The position numbers were made by a program, and so were the translations under genes. The notes beneath the pieces were generated by a model. It ran no database searches. It saw only the letters and a program-made list of their open reading frames with translations, and was not told the origin of the DNA. Positions 12,926 to 26,003 of a stretch of DNA of 64,000 nucleotides are shown in pieces. The DNA is taken from contig JAIVEN010000022.1 of the NCBI GenBank assembly GCA_026686845.1, forward strand, positions 28,432,001-28,496,000, in the 5' to 3' direction. Position 1 is the first letter of the stretch, and every line of letters begins with the position of its first letter. This DNA comes from Adenanthera pavonina (lineage: Eukaryota; Streptophyta; Magnoliopsida; Fabales; Fabaceae).

Positions 12926-13728
12926 TAAAAATCAATGATAATAGTAATCGAGTTTTGTAAAATTAAACAATAATTAATTAATGTTGAATTCGTCGTGGTG
13001 GGAGATTTTGGTTTTGGGAAAATGATCATGTCCTGTTGAAAAAATCATGATTATGAACTTAGGTGAGGGCTAATCACATGGAAGTACGTGCAAAGCCGGA
13101 TGTCCCCACTCTCAACTAAAAAGCCATTTTCAATTTGGTCCTCACTCATTCACCTTATTTGCTATAACCTAACACTGTACCATACTCCTCCATGTGCCAC
13201 GGTACTATCCCACACATACATGATTCAAAAGGAAAAAATTAAAGAGAAAAACTTAATTAAAACTGTTGAAGCTTAATTAAGAATGAGTCTACGGACAACA
13301 ATATAATAATATATTGTTGGATTATGGTTGGTGCAGTCTTAAGGATGATTCTATGGACGCTAACTGCTACTTCGTGCTACTTCTCTGGTTCACACTCTAC
13401 CTAACACGACTTACGTAACAACAGGATTTAATTAGACGTGTGCGTGCGTGTGCGTATAATTAATTTACGTGACTTTTAACTAATTAAGGTTAATGGCCAG
13501 TAAATTGGAATTAGGTGTATCTATAACTATGTGTCCTCAAAGAGAGGGCTAGTGAAGAATACTGCAATTTCTTTGGAGATCAGAGTGTTCAACTGATATG
13601 TCAATTGCCCAATAAGTAAGGAAACTGTACAAAAGGTCCAAGCAAGACTCGGGTCATGATTAATGAATTAATTACTAATGAAAAGGTATTTTCACCAAGC
13701 TCAGTCTTCATAATTAAATTAATTTATA
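12926..13728. other. Intergenic between MITE copies
   Basis: No gene or recognisable repeat seen. The short frame at about 13088-13276 has no recognisable domain. Confidence 0.5.
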
Positions 13729-14033
13729 CTCCCTCTAGTCCTATATATAAGACCATTTTAACTGAATCACGTGAATTAAAAATATATATAAGACCATTTT
13801 AATTGAATCATGTGAATTAAAAAAAGGGAGTTAAAACTAATTAACTACCTCGATTTTTTAAAAAATTTCAATCTTTTTCCAAAAATACCCTTATTTAATC
13901 TCTCTCTTTTTCTCTTTGAATATATTAAATAGGGGCATTTTTTTGAAAATGCATAATAAATACCACCTTGTATATTGTAAAGGATCTTATATTTAGGATC
14001 AAGGTAAAAGATCTTATATATAGGACTGGAGGT
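13729..14033. mobile_element. Stowaway-like MITE, copy B (same orientation as A)
   Basis: It starts after TA at 13727-13728 with CTCCCTCTAGTCCTATATAT and follows copy A closely. It differs by an internal duplication of about 42 bp (the AAGACCATTTTAA...GTGAATTAA segment occurs twice, about 13750-13820). The right end is slightly eroded (GGACTGGAGGTA). Confidence 0.8.
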
Positions 14034-14052
14034 ACTAGTACTTAAGTAATTA

Positions 14053-14313
14053 CTACCTCCGGTCCTATATATAGGATCTTTTGCTCTGGTCCTAAATATA
14101 AGACCCTTTATAATATACGAGGTAATATTTATTATACATTTTCAAAAAAATGTCTCTATTTAATGTATTCAAAGAGAGAGAGAGATTAAATAAGGGTAAT
14201 TTTGAAAAAATGTTGGGATTTTTAGATAAATCGAGGTAGTTAATTAGTTTTAATTCCAATTCTTAATCCGTATGATTCAATTAAAAGGGTCTTTTATATT
14301 AAGGACCAGGGAG
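14053..14313. mobile_element. Stowaway-like MITE, copy C (inverted relative to A and B)
   Basis: It begins CTACCTCCGGTCCTATATAT after TA and ends GGACCAGGGAG before TA (14314-14315). The interior is the reverse complement of copies A and B, for example ATTTTCAAAAAAATGTCTC and AAATCGAGGTAGTTAATTAG. It lies about 20 bp from copy B, so together they form an imperfect inverted repeat. Confidence 0.83.
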
Positions 14314-16279
14314 TATTATTTTAACTAATCACAGGGAGAAAAGACAAATCGAACACACTTTATTCAACCTGTCAACTTTTCTCTCTCATAAAATTAAAGA
14401 TGACATGAAGTATAAACATATGCATTATTGAGCGACCGGAGACTAAATGCCTGTCAAACCCAAATAAACGATGGCTCGATGAGTTACACGATTATGTAAA
14501 GAAGCTGCTTTGCGTAAACATGTGGTCAGACGAATACTTTTACCAGTTTAAAGTTGTGAACACATGGAAAAATTTTAAACTTTGTTTGTAGAAGTCAGTA
14601 TCAAATAAAGAACGAAAGCGATTAAAGGAGATCACAGGCAAAGGAGGGGTCGATATGTCTCAGATTCGCAGAACCGTTTGTCAATCAGATCTTGACTGAT
14701 AATGAATGGTAAATTATTAATCTTATCCCTTAGGTTACAAATATTATAGCATCCCACCAATGATGATTGGGTCCAGTAAAAAAGACTTGATTTCTCTTAA
14801 ATACAATAGAGGGTTAATTTAAACCTTATAGATGAAAAAAGAAAATTAGATTAGAAGAGCAATCTTAATTGGCTCCAACAATATTTCATATGACTGAGTA
14901 ATATCATATACCAAATAGTAATATACAAAAAAAAAATTTCGCTAGCATCGCAATCCGAGCAATCAACTAAGCACTATATGGATTCTTCTGACTTTTTTTC
15001 TCAAAAAAAAAAATCAAAGCTGATTATTAAATTTAATTTCTTTGGTAGTGAATCTAATATATGGAATTTCGGATCACTCGGTTTAACTACCAACTATACG
15101 GTGGGTCTCAATTTGTTCAAACGAAAGGAATCCAAGCTTAGCTCTATGTATGTTTTAGACCCCCTGTTAACATGCTCACTTTCACACTTGAATTCAAACA
15201 TTTGGAAAAAGCCAAGAGTTATGTTTCACATATAAACTTTAAAAGAACCAAAAAAGAATCTCAATTAATTTGTTTGAGTCGTCAAGCTAGTCTGGACTCT
15301 GAACTGAATAAACACACATGAATCCTATAAGCTTAGACTTTGAAGTCAGAAGTGCATATGCTTCAGCTAGCAGTACTTTGTTTGACTGATGACCAGAATT
15401 AAATTAACATTATGTATATTCTGCAAGCCTTAAGCGAAACCATTTGTAATATAACTTATACCGGCATGTGAATCTCGCAAGTAACATTAGCATTAGAAAA
15501 ACATAAAGAAAGAAATTAATTGTGTTGAGAAAACCAATAAGAGGGCAAAAACACCAGCGTTGTGTTTGGTGCCCAAGAAAAGGAAACATGAAAGGGAAAG
15601 TAACAGAAAAACGAAACGTACATCGGTTTTTGTGAGCAGAATTGGAGACTATATGTTGACTACACCTTGAATTGCTTTCTTGTTAGGGGGCGTGTAGATA
15701 TATATATAGATATAATTATAAGCATACTAATATAAGTAGTAAATTATATATACTAGTGATATATAGATATAATTGTATGCATGGTAATATAAGTAGTAAA
15801 TTATATATGCTAGTGTGTAGTGTACGTACCAGAGGGATGTGTGATACTGTGATTCAATTATAATGAAGAGGAGAGGAGCGCACAAGGGAAGGGGGGACTG
15901 AACGCGCGTGCCGTCCGGGACGAGAGACTAAAAGCAAAGCAAATACTATTCAGAGATGAGGAGAAAACGACTAAGGCTTTGGATAATACGACAAACAAAA
16001 AAACAAAGGCTGTGATAGACGGACATGTTGGGCAACGCGGGCAGTGCGGGCACCCATATATTTTTAACATTATGGTCGCCGTCAAGGGTCCTGTGAGTGA
16101 CGTGAGGCCCTTCCACTGTTTACCTGTCCTTTGAATATGTACACTGTAGTGTACACTTGCATTGCTTTTCATATTTACCAAAAAGAGACACAAAGGGAGA
16201 AATAAATAAGAAGCATCAAATTTGGTCAAAAAAAAAATAATAAGAAGCATCAAATAAACATGTATTCGTTTAAAATTTT
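14314..16279. other. Intergenic, no gene recognised
   Basis: AT-rich. Around 15690-15815 a segment containing TATAGATATAATT and AATATAAGTAGTAAATTATATA is duplicated in tandem (about 70-bp spacing). Open frames at about 14978-15235 and 15858-16253 (-) show no domain. A GC-richer patch at about 15870-16130 is not explained. Confidence 0.5.
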
Positions 16280-16929
16280 GGAGAAAATGACAAGACTAAA
16301 ATTTTTAATTAATATTATTTTAAGATAAAAAATTTTAAAAATAACGAAAAAGGATTATAGTCTCAAATTAATTAAAATTTTAAATAAAAAATAATCTAAA
16401 TATCCTTATTAAATAGTTTTACACTTAATATCTATTTTTTATTACTTATCTTCCACAATTTGATACTGAACTTTTCCAATTTTATACTGAACACATTATC
16501 ATAATGAAAGAATTTAATTAAGAAAGTTTAGTATAAAATTGGAGAAGTTAAGTGTCAACTTGTGGAATATGAGTAGTAAAAAATGGAAGTTAAGTGTAAA
16601 ATTATGAGACTTGTCTAGTGTAAAATCTTGATTTTTCAGTGTTAAATCATGGAACATAAATATTAAAACACGGAAGTTAAATGTAAAATTCTGAAAGTTG
16701 AATTATTTAGTATTTCCAGTATAAAATCAAGGAAGTTTAGTATCAAATCGTGAAAAATGAGTAGTAAAAAGTAAATATTAAGTGTAAAACTTTTTAATAA
16801 GGGTATTTAGGTCATGTCCTATTTAAAATTTTGTTCAATTTGAGACCATGGCCATTTTCTATTATTTTCAAATTTTTTGGTCATAAAATAATATTAATTA
16901 AAAGTTTTAGCATTCAAGTGTCATTATCC
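16280..16929. repeat. Long foldback element (about 210-bp inverted arms)
   Basis: The left arm (16280-16490, starting GGAGAAAATGACAAG) matches the reverse complement of the right arm (about 16720-16929, ending GTGTCATTATCC). They share blocks such as TTTTAATTAATATTATTTTA, GTCTCAAATT and AGTTTTACACTTAATAT. The spacer (16490-16720) holds further short copies of AGTATAAAAT and AAGTGTAAAAT motifs. It has no coding capacity. The flanking 9-mers TAAAATTTT and TTAATATTT are only weakly alike. It is probably a Mutator-like or other TIR MITE. Confidence 0.75.
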
Positions 16930-18632
16930 TTAATATTTAACTACTGGGGTGGTGGGCGCATTCTTTGTAAGGGGATTAAGGTTATAACTTGTGTATATTT
17001 GTTTTTCTATAGATTATATATATGTATAGATACAGATTTAATGTTTATAATAATTCGAATTTTAATCTGATTTTGTTGTTGAAATTTGGTTGATATTCTA
17101 TTTAAGTTTATTATCTAATTAATTGTGTATTCTCTGGTCATTTTAAATATGTTTGATTTAGTGCAATAAAAAGATAAATTATAAAATATAATATAATATA
17201 ATATAATATAATAATATATTGATAAATAATGATAGAAACTAAATAAAAATTATATAAATTATAAGAAATTAAAAAATTATTTTTTAAAAAATTAAAAATA
17301 AATAAGACTACAAGAGTAAAAATGTAACTTCTCAAAGAAAGTAAGTATTTTTGGACAACATAATAGAGTATACTTTTTTTAATATAATAATATACCTATA
17401 GGCAGATTTCTTTCAAATGCACATAACAAAAATTTAATTTACTTTTTTATAAAAATATATATAAATAGAATTTAATAACGTAAAGGAGATTAGCATAACT
17501 AATTTCGTTTTGTGTAATCTAGCTAGTATTGAAACGTAGGCAGAGATGCGAAAGGAGCTGACTCCACAGGAGAATGCATGGGATGTGAGATAGGATATGA
17601 TTTAATCAATCCTTTATTCTCACATGCACCCCTCCCAATGTCTCCCCCTTATCCAGCACTTCACAGCTTTTTCCAGGGCTCCCTTCTCTTTTCCTCTTTC
17701 TTGTTTTAATTTTTCTATATTTATTAGTAATATACACAACACTATATATATAATATATATATATATATATATTATATCTATCCATCCTCACTTTGATCCA
17801 TCAAAGATGTTTAGTGGATCCGTAGGCTGGAAACACGTGATTCCTTTCCTTTGAAAACCCTACTTAGATTTCGTGGTAGCCTTGTGGAAGCTACTATAAG
17901 ATACGCCCTCTCCACCTAGCTACAGGCAAATTAAATTAATATAGAGCAGAGAAATTAAACATATTCAAGTTGTAATAAACAATACTATGAGAAAGAGATG
18001 AACTGCGAGAAGAGAAATATGGTCGAAAAAGGAATGAATGGAGGGTTCTTAGTTGTATCTATCTTTATCTTCCCATAATGGATGGTCCCCTCCTTAAAAG
18101 CAATGAAACTAAACACAGAGGTAGGTCATCCACATTCCACAATGACATTGATTGAGAACCCCAACGAAAGGAACGAGTGTTCATAAAACCTGACAAAAGC
18201 TATGGTGGACAAGATTCTTTGTGCACAAAATTAACACCATGGGGAGAGAGAGAGATCTAGCTATCTCATGTCTCTCTGCATGTGAGTGGATTCTAATTGG
18301 AGATAGACCAACGTCTGACAGCCAAATTACAAAATCACAAAAAACCATGAAGACCAATGGTGACTGTTAATAGAATTTCCTGTTTCCAAGGTTAGCTAGA
18401 TCTGTGTAAGTTGATTCTCCTTGGGAGTTTCATGTAATTAGGCATGCTTTATTGCTAGATCATTAATTAATACCAATAATTAAGTACAGTTAAATTCCCA
18501 TGTGATAATACAACACTGAAGATCCCCAAATAATGAAGATATGGGAAGTAAGATATATAGTCTCAGTTTATTTGAAATTAATTTGTGAGCATGAGTCAGT
18601 TTGAACTTCCAAGAATATATATACTGATATAT
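16930..18632. other. Intergenic, AT-rich, no gene recognised
   Basis: It contains a TAATA microsatellite (about 17188-17215) and TA runs (about 17745-17775). A small potential hairpin lies near 17575-17630 (ATGTGAGATAGGAT pairing loosely with ATCCTTTATTCTCACAT). No known miRNA sequence was recognised in it. Confidence 0.5.
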
Positions 18633-18900
18633 AGTATCTTTTGGTCATAAATATAGGATATTTTATCTTAATTTTAAATATAAGACAATTTTCAAAACAT
18701 GAAATAATATTTATTATATATTTTTTTAAAAATATCTCTATTTAATTTATTCTAAAGAGAGAGAGAAAGAGATTAAACAATTACGTTTTAGAAAAATGTT
18801 ATGATTTTTTAAAAAAATTAAGATAATTATTTAACTTTAACTCTCATATTTAATCCGTATGATTCAATTAAAAATGTCTTATATTGAGAACGGAAGAAAG
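18633..18900. mobile_element. Stowaway-like MITE, copy D (degenerate, orientation of copy C)
   Basis: The interior matches copy C with many substitutions: a GGTCATAAATATAGGAT start, ATATCTCTATTTAATTTATT in the middle, a GAGAGAGAAAGAGATTAAA block and a CCGTATGATTCAATTAAAA end. The termini have eroded and the ends are approximate. Confidence 0.65.
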
Positions 18901-19254
18901 TATTACAGCTTTCCCTCTTTGTGCCTCATTTACACATGCATGCTTTTCATTAAGTAATAGTGCATCAATAAATTCCAAACCCAGCATTTTATATATTAGA
19001 TTTCTAAAAAAGCATATATATGATTATTGACACTTCCAGTTACGGTTGGTTTTATTTACTTTTGTGAGACTTTCAAAAGCAGATGAAGATGATGCATATA
19101 TGATTACACCACACAAAAAATTTTCAATTGTGATAGTCACGAGCATAGTTGAAAAGTATAATAGGATTGAAATAATACTGTTGAAACCTTCATAAACAAT
19201 TATTATAGTAGTTTTGGAGCCATAGTTGTTATAATAATAAACACTGCAAAATTT

Positions 19255-19450
19255 TTTTAAATAAAAAAGGCTTTAGGTGAATTGAATCTCAAGTTCATCA
19301 GACTCAAAATAAGCCTCTTAAATGACATTTATTGGCATGACACTTATCTCACCAACAAGATAATTGTATCGGTAATAGGACTTGAACCTACACTCTTACG
19401 AAGGTATAAGTTGTATCTCTATCAACTGAACTAACTATTGTTTGGCAACC
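19255..19450 (-). mobile_element. tRNA-derived SINE-like unit
   Basis: On the minus strand a tRNA-like head carries an A-box-like TAGTTCAGTTGATAGAG (about 19420-19436) and a B-box-like GGTTCAAGTCC (about 19378-19388). These are spaced as in an RNA polymerase III promoter. About 110 bp of unrelated body follows, then a T-rich end around 19255-19272. It does not look like a functional tRNA because no clean acceptor stem is seen. Ends are approximate. Confidence 0.5.
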
Positions 19451-21998
19451 ACAGCAATTTCTTGTGACGTTTATTGGCCTTGCATCTTGTAGTGTTAGAA
19501 TTGACCTATTGCAAAAGATCTCCGAGTGGAATATCACACATGCCTGCCCACAATTGTGAAATGAGTTCTTATGTCTCAATCTGAAACTTCATTTTCATGC
19601 GATTCCATATATAATATCATAAAACCAATTATCTTGTCGTAGTTAATTATGATTATTAAAGAGAACTGTCCCCCTCAAAATGTCATTAGTACTCGACGAA
19701 CACTAGTCGGGATTACCCCACATTTGGGTTTAAATGTCTAAACCATGGGAAATTAAAATCTTTCTTTGTAATCTTGCCCAATAAAATATTCATGATCATT
19801 GCTGTATTTTTTCCGGTCCCCTATCACTTTCTTAGTTTGTCCCAACATGTCCACGATGGAGGATAAAATAATAATACGTGTTTAGGTAAGAGTTATGATT
19901 GACCATAATCATAGAACACTAAAATTTAGGAGCCTTGTCCTACAAGGTCGTTCTGCTTTTCTGAGTCCAAAACATTAATAGAAGACTTACATGTTGAACC
20001 CTAAGCACTGTGCTGCTGGCTCACAGATTTTGAATTTTTTTCCATCCTACTCTTCCAGGACGATGCTAAATTTGAAAAGAATTTAAATCTCTCACTTTCA
20101 AGTTACATTTGGTGATTTAAAAATTAGTTCAAAACTAAAAAATCAATAATATAAAGGAGTGGCCCATATTCCGTAACAACTAACTAGAATAATTGATTCC
20201 AATCATTGCACGCTTGGATTTCATTGTTTTAATAAGGCAAAGTACGATTACAGTATGTGAATGGGCTTTAGTGTGATTGACAGTGGGAGTGGTGGATTTA
20301 TTCCGGATAATGACCATGATCCTGAAAATATATTTGTCCTATTCTGATTTTCGCCTTCTCTTGGAAGATGAGGTAAAGGCAATAGAATAATTTTCACCAG
20401 ACAAATAAAACAAAGAACTGAAAGGGCATGTTGGCTTCTTTTCTTGTCATGTTATGATAAATTTTCACCATGATCTGGATGTGATTTCCATGTCTTTTAC
20501 TTGAAATTGTCAACACCGAAAGAGAGATACATAATCCAAGCCCTTAAATCTCCCTGGTGAATGATTTCCTGGGACTGAACGTTTATTTTATTTTATTTTT
20601 GGGTCAGATGAGGATTTATAAACAACGTACAGGCCAATAGGATATTAAATATTATCACTATCATCAATATTCATCAATATAATATATAAAATCCGTATTA
20701 TTTATAAGCAGTGACCAATATGATTCGTATATCAATTTCATTAAAAGCATGGGGAGTCCAGCTAATTAAATTGAAAAGTTGGATGGTTTCTAGACATTCT
20801 CAGTCCTTAGATGATGGTTCTTTGAATTTTATTTACTTTGCTCAGTTTTTTAAAAAAATTATTGCTACTTTACAATCCATCAGAATCGTCATGGAAAGGA
20901 GTATGCCACCTATATATCTTAGAGAGAGCTTCAAAAACATTTCTTGTTTCCCATTTGAATTTTTCTCAAGTGATGATAATCAGATCTGTCCTCTTGATAC
21001 TTATCCGTTGGATCGAAGGTTTTTGAATTTTTAATCGTGTCAAATTTTTTAGGTTTTTGTAATATGGGGCTAAGAAAGAATTTTGATGCGAAAATGTTGC
21101 TGGGAAGAATATGTATTGGGCCAAATGTTAAGAAATGCTGAGTTGGGCTCAAATGTTAAAACTATATTCTTGAGAGCCCGTGTTTCGCAAATATATAATA
21201 CTCCTTCAGCTTGGGCTTGAACCAATCTACATTTTTTTAATGAGAATCTACGCTATGTTGGGGCGTATTTTTGTTGATTACATCACTAATATTCCATGAG
21301 TGGGACTTGGGTCTTATCATTTGATATTTGATACCCTTTTTTTAAGCAATAGGCATCTCTAAACGAGAGTTGAAAATTTATATTAATTTTTTTGAGATAT
21401 AAAAATCATCAAAATGAGTTTTGTTAATTCTAACAAGATTTTTTTCATTAATGTGGCTAATGATCAATTGATACTATTTATTAGAATTTCTCAACTATAT
21501 TTTTTTGGCTAATCTAGCCTCTAATAATTTTGTTCATAACTTGAGTTGCAATCTAAAGCCTATTTTTCTTATTCTATAAACTCGATCACTTCTCACTAAT
21601 TTTGAGTTTAAAAGCCTCTGCCTTTTGGCTCTAATCATTGTTGATAGATTAGGATTTTTGGTACAAATACAATAAAATCAATATATCATAAAATTTATAA
21701 CATTAATCACTATTTACAAATTGTAATAATATTGTCCATTTTTCAAATCCCTGAACAAACGTAATTAAAAAATAATTTATTTATTTTCCAACATTCGAAT
21801 TAAAAATAAAGAGTTAAATATAATTTTGGTTACGAATTATTAGGATTTTTTGTTCTAATATTATAAAATTAAAATTTTATGAAAAGTACTCTAGTCAATA
21901 TTTTTTACAGTACCAAAATTACAATTGGAAAATAAATAGGATAAGTTTAGCTACGGAGATCAAAATGACTTGGTTCAGTTTATAAACTTGGAAATAGG
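19451..21998. other. Intergenic, AT-rich, no gene recognised
   Basis: Short open frames near 20711-21152 have no recognisable domain. Bases from about 21999 on are the ATG101 leader. No other feature supported. Confidence 0.5.
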
Positions 21999-22151
21999 TT
22001 GGCCGTGACACAAGTTGCTTACTTCTTCAAGTTGAAGTTGAGTTACTCCGTCGATTGCCCAATTTCTGTTACTTGTTCTGCTCCCCCTCTTCTGAACCAA
22101 TTTGCCTTTGTCATCGTCCCTGAAAACCTAGGGTTTCACTTTGATGCAATT

Positions 22152-25100
22152 ATGAACTGTGAAGTTTGCCAACTCAAAGAACTGGTAACGTGAAAGCGTA
22201 TTTTTTTTTTTTAACCTTCTTTTTCAATTAATTTCTCTCTCAAATTTCAAAGCAGATTTCAGTTTTGATCATGTCGATATTCTTGATGATCGGTTGATTA
22301 CAACGTCTCATGCTTGCAGGAACTGGAGCAATTTGAGATACGAGAAGTTTTGCGATGTAATCTGAACTCGAAATTGGCTTTTCATTGTTTCTGTTTTCTG
22401 CTGAATTGCTGTGTTTCCATTTTAATTGACATTGAAAACTCCGCTTCTCTAATGGTTGCAGGCATACTACACACCATCCTGTTTCATCGAGCCTTGGGTC
22501 TTGTGCGTCCAAAAGATGTAGACTTGGAACTATTTGATATTACTTACGTATGTATTTTTAATTCAATTAGTTGCTCATAATTGTTTGAACTGAGATGTAT
22601 CTAAAATTATGTTTCTTATGAATCCTTTATTCTTGTGTTATTAATCATGATTTCCCATAGCTGGAAGTCTTTCCCACTTTACCTTTCTAATTGTACTGTT
22701 TTTCTTTGGTCAGCTTCTAATTGTTATTCTAGTTCTTTTGTTCACTTGTCTTCGTATACTCTTTTATCTTCTGTTGGTTTCACAGTGTAAGAAACCGTTG
22801 TTATTTTGAAAATTTCCCGGTTCTTACTGCGTTAAATTGTCCTCAACTGGAAAAACTTTTTTTTCTTTAAAGGAAAAATTGTTCTTATTCTCTTCCGTTT
22901 TCTTCTTCCTGTAATTTAGTTCTTTTATTTTTCCTTTTGACTTTACCTCTTGCTGCATAGGTGCAATGTGGAGAAGATGAACTTGAAAAGAAGGTAGATG
23001 ACAAGATTGAGCAATTCATTAGTTGGGTTGAGAAGCATCCAAACAAAAAAAGCCAGGTCAGCAGTTTGTTAACCGCTTCTATGTAGCTGTCCTGCGTTAT
23101 TATTCAATTATACTGGGAATACTGCTAATGGTAGAAAAGAAAATTTCTGGTTAGCAGTTTCAGGCCTTCTAGTATTAAACTTAAACTTTAGAGTGGTATG
23201 TACTATGTTTCAAGCTGCTCATTTGCTGGATAATTCCGAAATTTCAGGAATCTTTTATGCATAAAGGAGACAACGCCCTACTGAATATTCCATGGGCAAT
23301 TATATTTTGTAGTGCAACAACTTTTCTTAACAAAAGGGGTAGATTTCTGTTAGTGATTCTATTTTTTGGGGTCTAAAGCTATTTGCATTCAGCAAATTAT
23401 GCAAAGTGCTTGGCTCAGTGTTAATGTATCATATATTCTCTTTTGCAATACAATCAAAGTTTATTGCAACAAGTGCTATCTCTGGGCATTTTTTTTTTTT
23501 AAAAAAATTATTATATACGTATTCTAATAGACTTTGAATTCTGATGATGCAGATATGCTTATCTTTCTATGAGGTGAAAAACAAACATGTATCTTGGTTC
23601 AGTAATAAGATTGAACGCTTGTATTGGGAGCAATGGTATATTAATCTGAATGTAGCCCAGCATCCAAAGGCTCATTCTAACAAATCTCATCATTCTAAAG
23701 TTACTGATCCAGGAGGTGCAGTCAATTGCTTTTGTGCATGAAACTAAATTTATCCTCTGTGTCTTACTCCTACTGTGTAGATAGTTGCTTCCCATTTTCT
23801 AATATATTTTTTCCCTTCCTTTCCTTTTTTTCATTTTACTTATATGTAGAGGGAGCAGTGGAAGATAGAAATGCTCGAAGTGTGGCACTTGAAGCATCAC
23901 TTCGAGAAGTTTTATTTCAAATTATTAAATTCGTTAATGAAAAGAAGGACCACGTTCCTCCAATACCAAGTCTTGAGGGCGTCATTTCATTCCCCTTTGA
24001 AATTACTATCCCTAGGTCTGCTGTCTCTACTTTGGCTACATGGATTCCAACCATGCTTTTCAATATTGCTATCTTGTTTCTCACTTGTTTTCTTTACTAG
24101 AATTTTATGATATTTTGGACTACTTTCATGGGGAGAGGTGGTGGTGAGGTGGCTTTGATCTGAATCTGGGGAGGTGTTTTATTGCTTTGGCCTTTGCTGA
24201 TTGATGAGTGGTGTCTATGAAGTTTCGTTCTTATTTTCATGACTCCTACAAAATTAGTTGCCCCCTCCCAATTTTCCTTTCCGCGAGTCATATGTTGGCA
24301 GGAAATAGTTAGAGGATATGAATCTGATTAACAAAAAAAAGTTATAGATTTTCAAGTTTTCTGAACTCTGAAGTCAACAAAACATGATTCAGAGGCATTA
24401 AAAATAAAAATTTAACTTATTAAATTATCATTCCTCTTATGATTTAAATCATAATTACGAACTTGATAGTTCAGCTAGCAGCTTACTTTTAAGCCTTTTA
24501 GTTGATTAGTGATCCTCTGTTGGGTTTTCATTAGTGAACCTCTTATGGTTCTGTATGCATAGTCTGAACAATCTACTAGCTATGGTTTCTTAGGAGAGGA
24601 AGAGATCTGGTTGAGAGCACTAATTACATGTCACTAAAAACATTTTCCAGGAAATGATTTTGTATACAATCAAGTTTTAAGAGACTAAATCAGCTTTTAG
24701 TTTAAAGAGTATATACACTTAATGAAACAATTAGACATGCAATGTTTTCCATCATTTTGACTAGTTCTGTCAAGCAGTCTGTTGATGCTATTTGTTACCC
24801 GAAGTTGCTAGCATAACTTATAAGGATGCAAGATGTTCTCTCTCTCAAGAATTGACAGTCATTTCTTTTTTCCTTAACAAACTACTGGGGACTATGAGAA
24901 TTTCAAATCCTACTTATTTTTTTAAAACTCAAGAAAATTGTTGCTGACATGATCTGTGGATTTTATTGCTGGTATTTAGTTACCATTATCATTGAGAAAA
25001 AAAATTACTGCAGATTGGGCTTTTAAATTGTAAACGGAGTTCTCCAATGAGCTTTAGTTGTAGAAAATAGAAATATATTAGATTCTACTTTTCTTAGGTG

Positions 25101-26003
25101 ATGGAATGCTTGGTAATCTGCAAGCAGGATATTAGTTGAGCCTCTTTTATGCAATCTAGTTCCTTAGTGTGATGGTTATATGAATGTTTTTACGTAATGA
25201 TATTTTATGTGTAAATCTTCTTTTACACTTTGATACTTTTTTTTTTTTTCTTTTTACCATTTTCATCTATGTCTCGGGTTGGGGAGGGGAAACATTGCAT
25301 CCAAACAAGAATTGCCCCTTTCTTGGTAGGCTATGCAATAAAGATTGGTTGCCCTACCTTTGTTGAAGACCTTCTATCTGCATTCTGTTCTCATATTGGT
25401 ACTTGAATTTGAGTTCTGAAAATATAAAACTGCTGCATTACTGTTCATCAAATCGAGAAGCTAGGTGTTTATGGGTCTTTGTAGAACAACTTCATGATAT
25501 CTAGCCTGTTGGGTGGCCTTTGTAAGTTTGTCTCTGGCTGATTTGTCCATAATGGTTGGGCAATTTCTTTGTTAATAGTTCATAATCAAGTCAAAGATTT
25601 TTTGACAAAGTAAATATTTTACTTGGAAAAAAAAAAAAGAAGTCAATGTCAAATTCAGAGCCCTTTTTTAATCTTCAGACTTCAATAGACTATTTTTTCC
25701 ACTTCCAGCTATTTTTTATCATTTTGGCACTGTCTTGGTAACTGTTAAGCATATCCAACACTAATTTTCTTGGAAACCTGGATTTTTTAAAATTTCCTCT
25801 TGAGATCACTGTTCTAGGGGTCTTGCTGTTGATTCTTTTCACGAGTTGCAGTGCCTTTTATTTCTCTTAATTTTTCTGGAGCTCATAAATAAGACTTCTG
25901 AGTTAATATTATGCTGCCATTGACCAGTTCATCAGATTCTGCATTTGGGATGGACATGATAAAGAGGATGCTCCAGACTGGACACCCAACTATGCTAAGT
26001 TGA
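22152..26003 (+). CDS. ATG101: Autophagy-related protein 101 (ATG101)
   Basis: Seven exons join exactly in frame: 22152-22184, 22320-22356, 22462-22547, 22961-23056, 23553-23715, 23850-24015 and 25928-26003. They total 657 nt, or 218 aa, the plant ATG101 length. The protein opens MNCEVCQLKELELEQFEIRE and contains ILHTILFHRALG, DLELFDITYVQCGE, a KIERLYWEQWYINL block and LREVLFQIIKFVNEKKDHVP. It ends SDSAFGMDMIKRMLQTGHP..S. ATG101 is a HORMA-fold subunit that stabilises ATG13 in the ATG1/ATG13 kinase complex that starts autophagosome formation. The last intron is large (1.9 kb). The SWF sequence just before KIERLYW may correspond to the WF finger used to recruit downstream factors (inference). 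No defects seen. The leader begins near 21990 and ends in a CTAGGGTTT motif common in plant leaders. Confidence 0.96.

Noticed and set aside
15858..16253. 131-codon minus-strand frame
   Set aside because: Low-complexity hydrophobic and Ser-rich text with no known motif, in intergenic DNA next to a foldback element.
17575..17630. Small hairpin that might be a miRNA precursor
   Set aside because: Pairing is short and broken, and neither arm matches a plant miRNA I know.
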